NCBI RefSeq assembly: GCF_009870125.1
Contig: NC_046680.1
Coordinates: 4,092,001-4,156,000, forward strand
Reading direction: 5' to 3'
Source of the DNA: Drosophila pseudoobscura
Lineage: Eukaryota > Arthropoda > Insecta > Diptera > Drosophilidae
DNA: 64,000 nt
Part shown: positions 59,875 through 64,000 of the stretch, piece after piece
Numbering within the stretch: the first letter of the stretch is position 1
Layout: every line of letters starts with the position of its first letter
Notes under the pieces: model-generated
Databases searched by the model: none
Told to the model about the DNA's origin: nothing
The model's input: the letters and a program-made list of their open reading frames with translations, nothing else
Program-made: the position numbers and the translations under genes

Positions 59875-62800
59875 ATGGATATCTGCCGTCTCTGGATACT
59901 CGTGTCGCTGTCCCTGCAGTTGCATCTGCTGCCAGGCCTACTGGTTGATGCCTTTAACTTTTCGCCGCGTGCAAACCTAGTGTTAGGCGCCCCGCAACAT
60001 TTGCGTTTTCACTTGAACCAAACGCGCAGCTCCTACTTTGGATACACCCTGGTGATACGTCCAACCAGGTGAGTTGCATAGAGGCAGGGGAGTGAAATGT
60101 TTGTACATATGTAAATAATTCGACAAACACCCCGGCCCAGTGTGAATATATACCATGCACACATTTCGATAACTGGCATACGTTCCCTTCCGTTCGGTTG
60201 ATTTGCTTAAAGACAACCAATTCTTTTCAATTCCGTACTTTGAGTCACCACCTTTGTCAATATTTTAAGACTTGTGGCACATGGTATGTACTGTACGAGT
60301 AAATAGTTTGGAGGTGTTAAAGATGGGATTGACAAAATTAGAAAAGTTCTGGTAGAGCCACTTTTATTTGTCTTCAGCTTGACGAGTAGCGTGCTAAAAC
60401 CGCAATCGTAAATGGCTCCATGGCGGCAAGTGGGTATCTTTTCCCCGCCATTAATCTCGACTGGGCAGCTGCATAAACATGCCCCAGCAACTAATAATAC
60501 AAGTAGAGTAGGAAAGTCTCAGCCCGAAAACCACTCAAAAACAATATCACTTCAGACAGCAATATCTAAAAATAACAACAAAAAACTGGCTTCAATTGCC
60601 ATCAGTTTCAATTGCCACAGATCCGAGATCAAGTCTCGGCTTCGGCGACGATCCACACAACTGACAAACTCCAACACTTTTCTATGTGTTTTTGGGCGAC
60701 CTACATACTTTGTAGGTATGTACATAGGTACTTCGAATCATATGATATGTAGACCTGATGGCGGCGACTTTTGCTCAGAAATGACATCACACACCTCAGA
60801 GGACGGCTCAAATCAGAAAGTTTTAAGCACAAGTAATACGAGATACGAGATACTCTTCTTTTATGGGTTCGTTCTCATTCTAAACATTATTGAAGAGAAT
60901 TATCAATGTGTGGTCAAATCCACCCACATTCAAAAGTATTTATGTTAATTGAAGAAAGATTAATGATTGATTCATATCTTTAGAATTGCATTTTCATTGG
61001 CTTAGAATCAAACAGAGATTTGTTAATCTCGTTAGAAGCTGTACCATATTACACCATTTACCATTGCCACAAAAAACCTGTGAGGCTACTTGGTACAATT
61101 TCTTCAACCGTTCCCGAGTTCCCTAGTTTTTTTTTTATTGCTGGTACTTTACCAGGTACAAATTACTGCTGCCATCATGGAGTACTCTAGCCTAATTATA
61201 TACGGAAATTGCGCGTAAAATCACGGCAAGCTGCAATTTATTTCACATCAATTGAAGTTGACCAAAATGAAAAACTAATGTTGGTTTCTATTGCTTCCTG
61301 GAGAGCAGCGGGGTACCGAGTATAAACATATTACCATTTCCACGGACTGTGGTCACTCGAGTCCGAACTGTCAAAAAACTGCACGGGGAAATGAGTGTCG
61401 CCATGCAACCAATACAGGCTGCATGAGTCACACAATTTTTCAATCAGAATCCGAGTAATGGGGGTACTACGGCGTCGGCGAACGCAACAGCTGCATTCTG
61501 TATTGCAGCGGCGCCTCATCCATCCCCATGCCCATGCCGAAGTTCCTCCTCCCCTCCCACACCGACTTGACACCACACAAATATTTTTAGCCGCTTTTCT
61601 CCTGGTCATTAAACCCGATTCCGAAAAAACCAACAAACCAAAATCGCTGCAGCAGGGTAGCGGGGTAGCTTTTGTTCTTGAACATTTGTTGGCCGCTGCT
61701 CCTGAACTCATGTCGCTGACGATGGAGCGAAGATTTGTGTGGTCCCAACGTGGCTTGTTGCCCATTCAAATAAACAGTTCATTGTTTAAACAAAGCGAGC
61801 ATCTTCGGTGCACTTACAAGGGCCAGGCATGGGATCGGGGTAGGGTATGCGTGTGAGACAGTCTACATGGTATGACTCACTCTTGGGGAACAACGGAACA
61901 AGAAGTTCCGCTCATATCGCACATCCAGACTTCTTCGTTGAAACAAAAACAAAACTGGGCTGGCTGTTTTCATTCCCTTTCCTTTTCCTTCGCATTAAGA
62001 CATTTTGGAGCCGGTAGCCCGTTTGCCATGTGCCTGTGTCTCGCAACCGGTGTTGTCACATTTGCTACTATGTTATAATGTTGGCGAGCATAATCGTATC
62101 TACATATGTACATATGTATGTATACCCTAGGGACCATTGGGCATCGTCATTGGCGCTGACTAATCCGAGGAGTTTTTTCAGCTTACAAAACTAGGAAAAA
62201 CACAGATATTGGATATCTTAATAGTTCGTATCAATTAAATCCGGCATGAATCAGGCGTGAGGCTGTTCGAAAACTACCCACCCACTTGTGTAATGATTGC
62301 AATGAATCTGTTTCGCTAAAATCACTAATATTGTGGATAAAAATTGACAAAGATACTCCTCGAAGCAGTAGCTCTCCCGCGAACCGATTTCGAAATCTGG
62401 ATGAGCGACAACGGTAAAGTGAGTAATCAGTGAGAGGAAAGAGAGAGGTTTGGTTCTCTCTCAGCAACGGCACAAACTGGCCCAGTCGGGCTCTCTACAC
62501 CTCGCGTTCGCGTTTGCGCTCGCGCTCTCATTGAGGTAGTCGTCTGGTGGTCGGGTCGGGTACTTGATTATTCAACTTTCATCTTTCATTCGATGCGGAC
62601 GCGGTTCTCCACGTCATTCAGTGCTAGTGCTAAGACAGCGTGATAGTGATAGTACACCTAAAATCGAAGTTGTCTAGTTTTAACCAGTATATTTAAACAA
62701 TATTTCGAAAAGGCTTATACAAGTTACCTACAAGTGCGGATATGGCGCGGCAAGGTCACTTGTCGATCCTGACTCGGGATGTATTGCTGCTGTTCTGCTG

Positions 62801-64000
62801 TCTCGCGGGCAGCGTAGGGGCCTTTAACTTATCCCCTCGTCCGAATAGGCAGATAAACGATCCACAGTTCGCCACCGCTTTGCCCAAAGTGCGTGCGTCA
62901 TATTTTGGTTATACCATGAGCCTGCGACCGAATGGGTAAGTGGGCGGGGAAGACTCTGGAAGCTCTGAAACTCCGCGACTTTGGAGCTGCTGGGTGCGGG
63001 CAGCGACAGCGAGAGGGCCGTCCGTTAGAGTAAACAGGTTGTGCATTGCGTTCGGATGATTCACGCTGGCGGCAATCGAACTCCGAAATAGTAGCAGTAG
63101 TAAAAGTGAATGAAATTGTTGAGAGGAGAGGTTCAGCGACAAGACAAAGAAGCACAGTTCAGTGCAAAACGTTGAAGACCGTGTGCAAACGATGAAGTCA
63201 TACTCTCGATATCAATTATCTACACATAACGAGGAGGTGACTGCAGAAACATATTTTGTTCTTAGATACCAGCTCTGCCTTGCCCCCACTGGGTGGGTGT
63301 ATAAGTCTGGAGCGGTGGCAGCGGGTAGAGCTGGAAACTATGCAAATATTCGCTCTGTCGCACGTTCGTACCTTTGTCGGATGTACTATGTCAAATTTGT
63401 GGCATCAAAACTCGTTCTTTTCAAGCTAAAAAAATAGTCAATGCCAATTTGTTATCAACCAACATTGCCAGCTCCGTTTTCTGCGCTTTACGATAAGATT
63501 GCCTGCTGCCACAGTCAAACGCCGCTAAGTTAAAAGCGCTAGTGATTGCCCTGTTGCACATCGCAAATACTCGTGCGCTTCGTCTCCAGGCGAATCAGAA
63601 ACCGCACCCGATGGGCAGTCTCATATGCTATCTCGTTTTCCACTTGAGAGAAATTTATACGGAAAAATCGACTAATGAATGATACATAGACAATAACTGC
63701 CTCCAAAGTCTGACTAATTCGATTCCCCTTGTCTCGTTTCAGTGTCATTGTAGGAGCCCCGCGCGCCCAGTCGTCCCTGGAGTCACAGCGCCAGATCAAT
63801 GAGACCGGCGCCATTTACAGGTGCTCCTTGAGTACCGGCTCCTGCAACCCATATGTCCTCGATCCCAATGGAAACCGAGACGCTCCGTTCAGCGAGTACA
63901 CCTACGACTCGGAGCGAAAGGACTTCCAGTGGCTGGGTGGCTCGATGGACGGCGGCACTAGCGACGCGGACAAGCTTCTGGTTTGCGCCCCGCGATTTTA
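59875..64000 (+). CDS. scb: scab/Volado integrin alpha-PS3, alternative first exons, 5' part
   Basis: Two alternative first coding exons, 1A (59,875-60,068) and 1B (62,742-62,935), each 194 bases with phase-2 donors, can both splice to a shared exon from 63,743 that is open to the window edge. Each encodes a signal peptide then the integrin alpha N-terminus: FNFSPRANLVLG...SSYFGYTLVIRP in 1A and FNLSPRPNRQIN...ASYFGYTMSLRP in 1B. The shared exon begins VIVGAPRAQS, the first FG-GAP beta-propeller blade, and reads on to DADKLLVCAPRF. Integrin alpha subunits pair with betaPS/betanu at the plasma membrane for adhesion. D. melanogaster Volado is known to make two isoforms with different N-termini. 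No second exon lies between 1A and 1B, which argues that 1A belongs to the same gene. Alternatively 1A might be a leftover exon of an adjacent paralogue such as alphaPS4. Start 59,875 is chosen over 59,845 for its better context (ACTAAAATGG). Confidence 0.85.
60069..62741. other. scb intron between exons 1A and 1B
   Basis: No FG-GAP or other exon seen. The frames around 60,412-60,948 and 61,331-61,856 overlap on both strands and lack splice or family support. The 1B promoter should lie just upstream of 62,742; TCATTCAGTGC near 62,613 is an initiator-like sequence. Confidence 0.55.
62936..63742. other. scb intron between exon 1B and shared exon 2
   Basis: GTAAGT donor at 62,936 and CGTTTCAG acceptor ending 63,742. 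No feature seen inside. Confidence 0.6.

Noticed and set aside
59875..60068. Exon 1A as an independent alphaPS4 gene
   Set aside because: No FG-GAP exon lies between it and exon 1B, and its donor phase fits the shared exon at 63,743. Kept only as an alternative.
61331..61856. Overlapping 144- and 153-codon ORFs in the scb intron
   Set aside because: Open on both strands, no splice partners, no family resemblance; best read as chance.

Overview
This is insect nuclear DNA, almost certainly Drosophila. Genes are split by 60-70 bp introns, TATA/Inr promoters and fly housekeeping-promoter motifs are present, and the recognisable genes are all fly genes: lunapark (Lnp), the AGGF1-like gene CG8079 with Hexokinase C (Hex-C) nested antisense in its second intron, Follistatin (Fs), and the start of scab/Volado (scb, integrin alpha-PS3). 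From memory, Hex-C and scb lie close together on Muller element C (2R of D. melanogaster). The short interspersed repeats look like the DINE-1/SGM/ISY (Helentron-related) elements common in the obscura group, so an obscura-group species is the best guess; the species itself cannot be read from the window.

Layout. 1-6 kb: two small secreted cuticle-type genes, a His/Val-rich protein (+) and a three-repeat C-x5-C cuticular protein (-). 8.1-9.6 kb: Lnp (-), an ER-shaping protein. 11.5-16.4 kb: CG8079 (+, OCRE-FHA-G-patch), hosting Hex-C (-). 17.0-26.8 kb: Fs (-), seven coding exons running from a signal segment and TB domain through follistatin and Kazal modules; its largest intron holds a DINE-like element. 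59.9-64 kb: two homologous alternative first exons of scb (+), each 194 coding bases, and the beginning of the shared second exon; the gene runs off the right edge.

The dominant structure is a near-perfect palindrome of about 26.4 kb, from about 24,771 to 51,186. It has two arms of about 12.9 kb in opposite orientation around a spacer of about 660 bp (axis near 37,977). The left arm is the native 5' end of Fs plus its upstream DNA. The right arm carries a second, inverted copy of only the first two Fs coding exons, with reading frames and splice donors intact but no follistatin/Kazal exons after them. Mirrored coordinates shift by only a few small indels, so the duplication is young or kept alike by gene conversion. 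Both outer ends fall by LINE-like tail repeats, and the inner ends lie in a repeat-module spacer next to a dead Helitron helicase. A palindromic assembly join is the main alternative and must be excluded first.

51.2-59.8 kb is a gene-poor stretch with LINE reverse-transcriptase remnants and several unassigned ORFs. No tRNA, rRNA or CRISPR was recognised.
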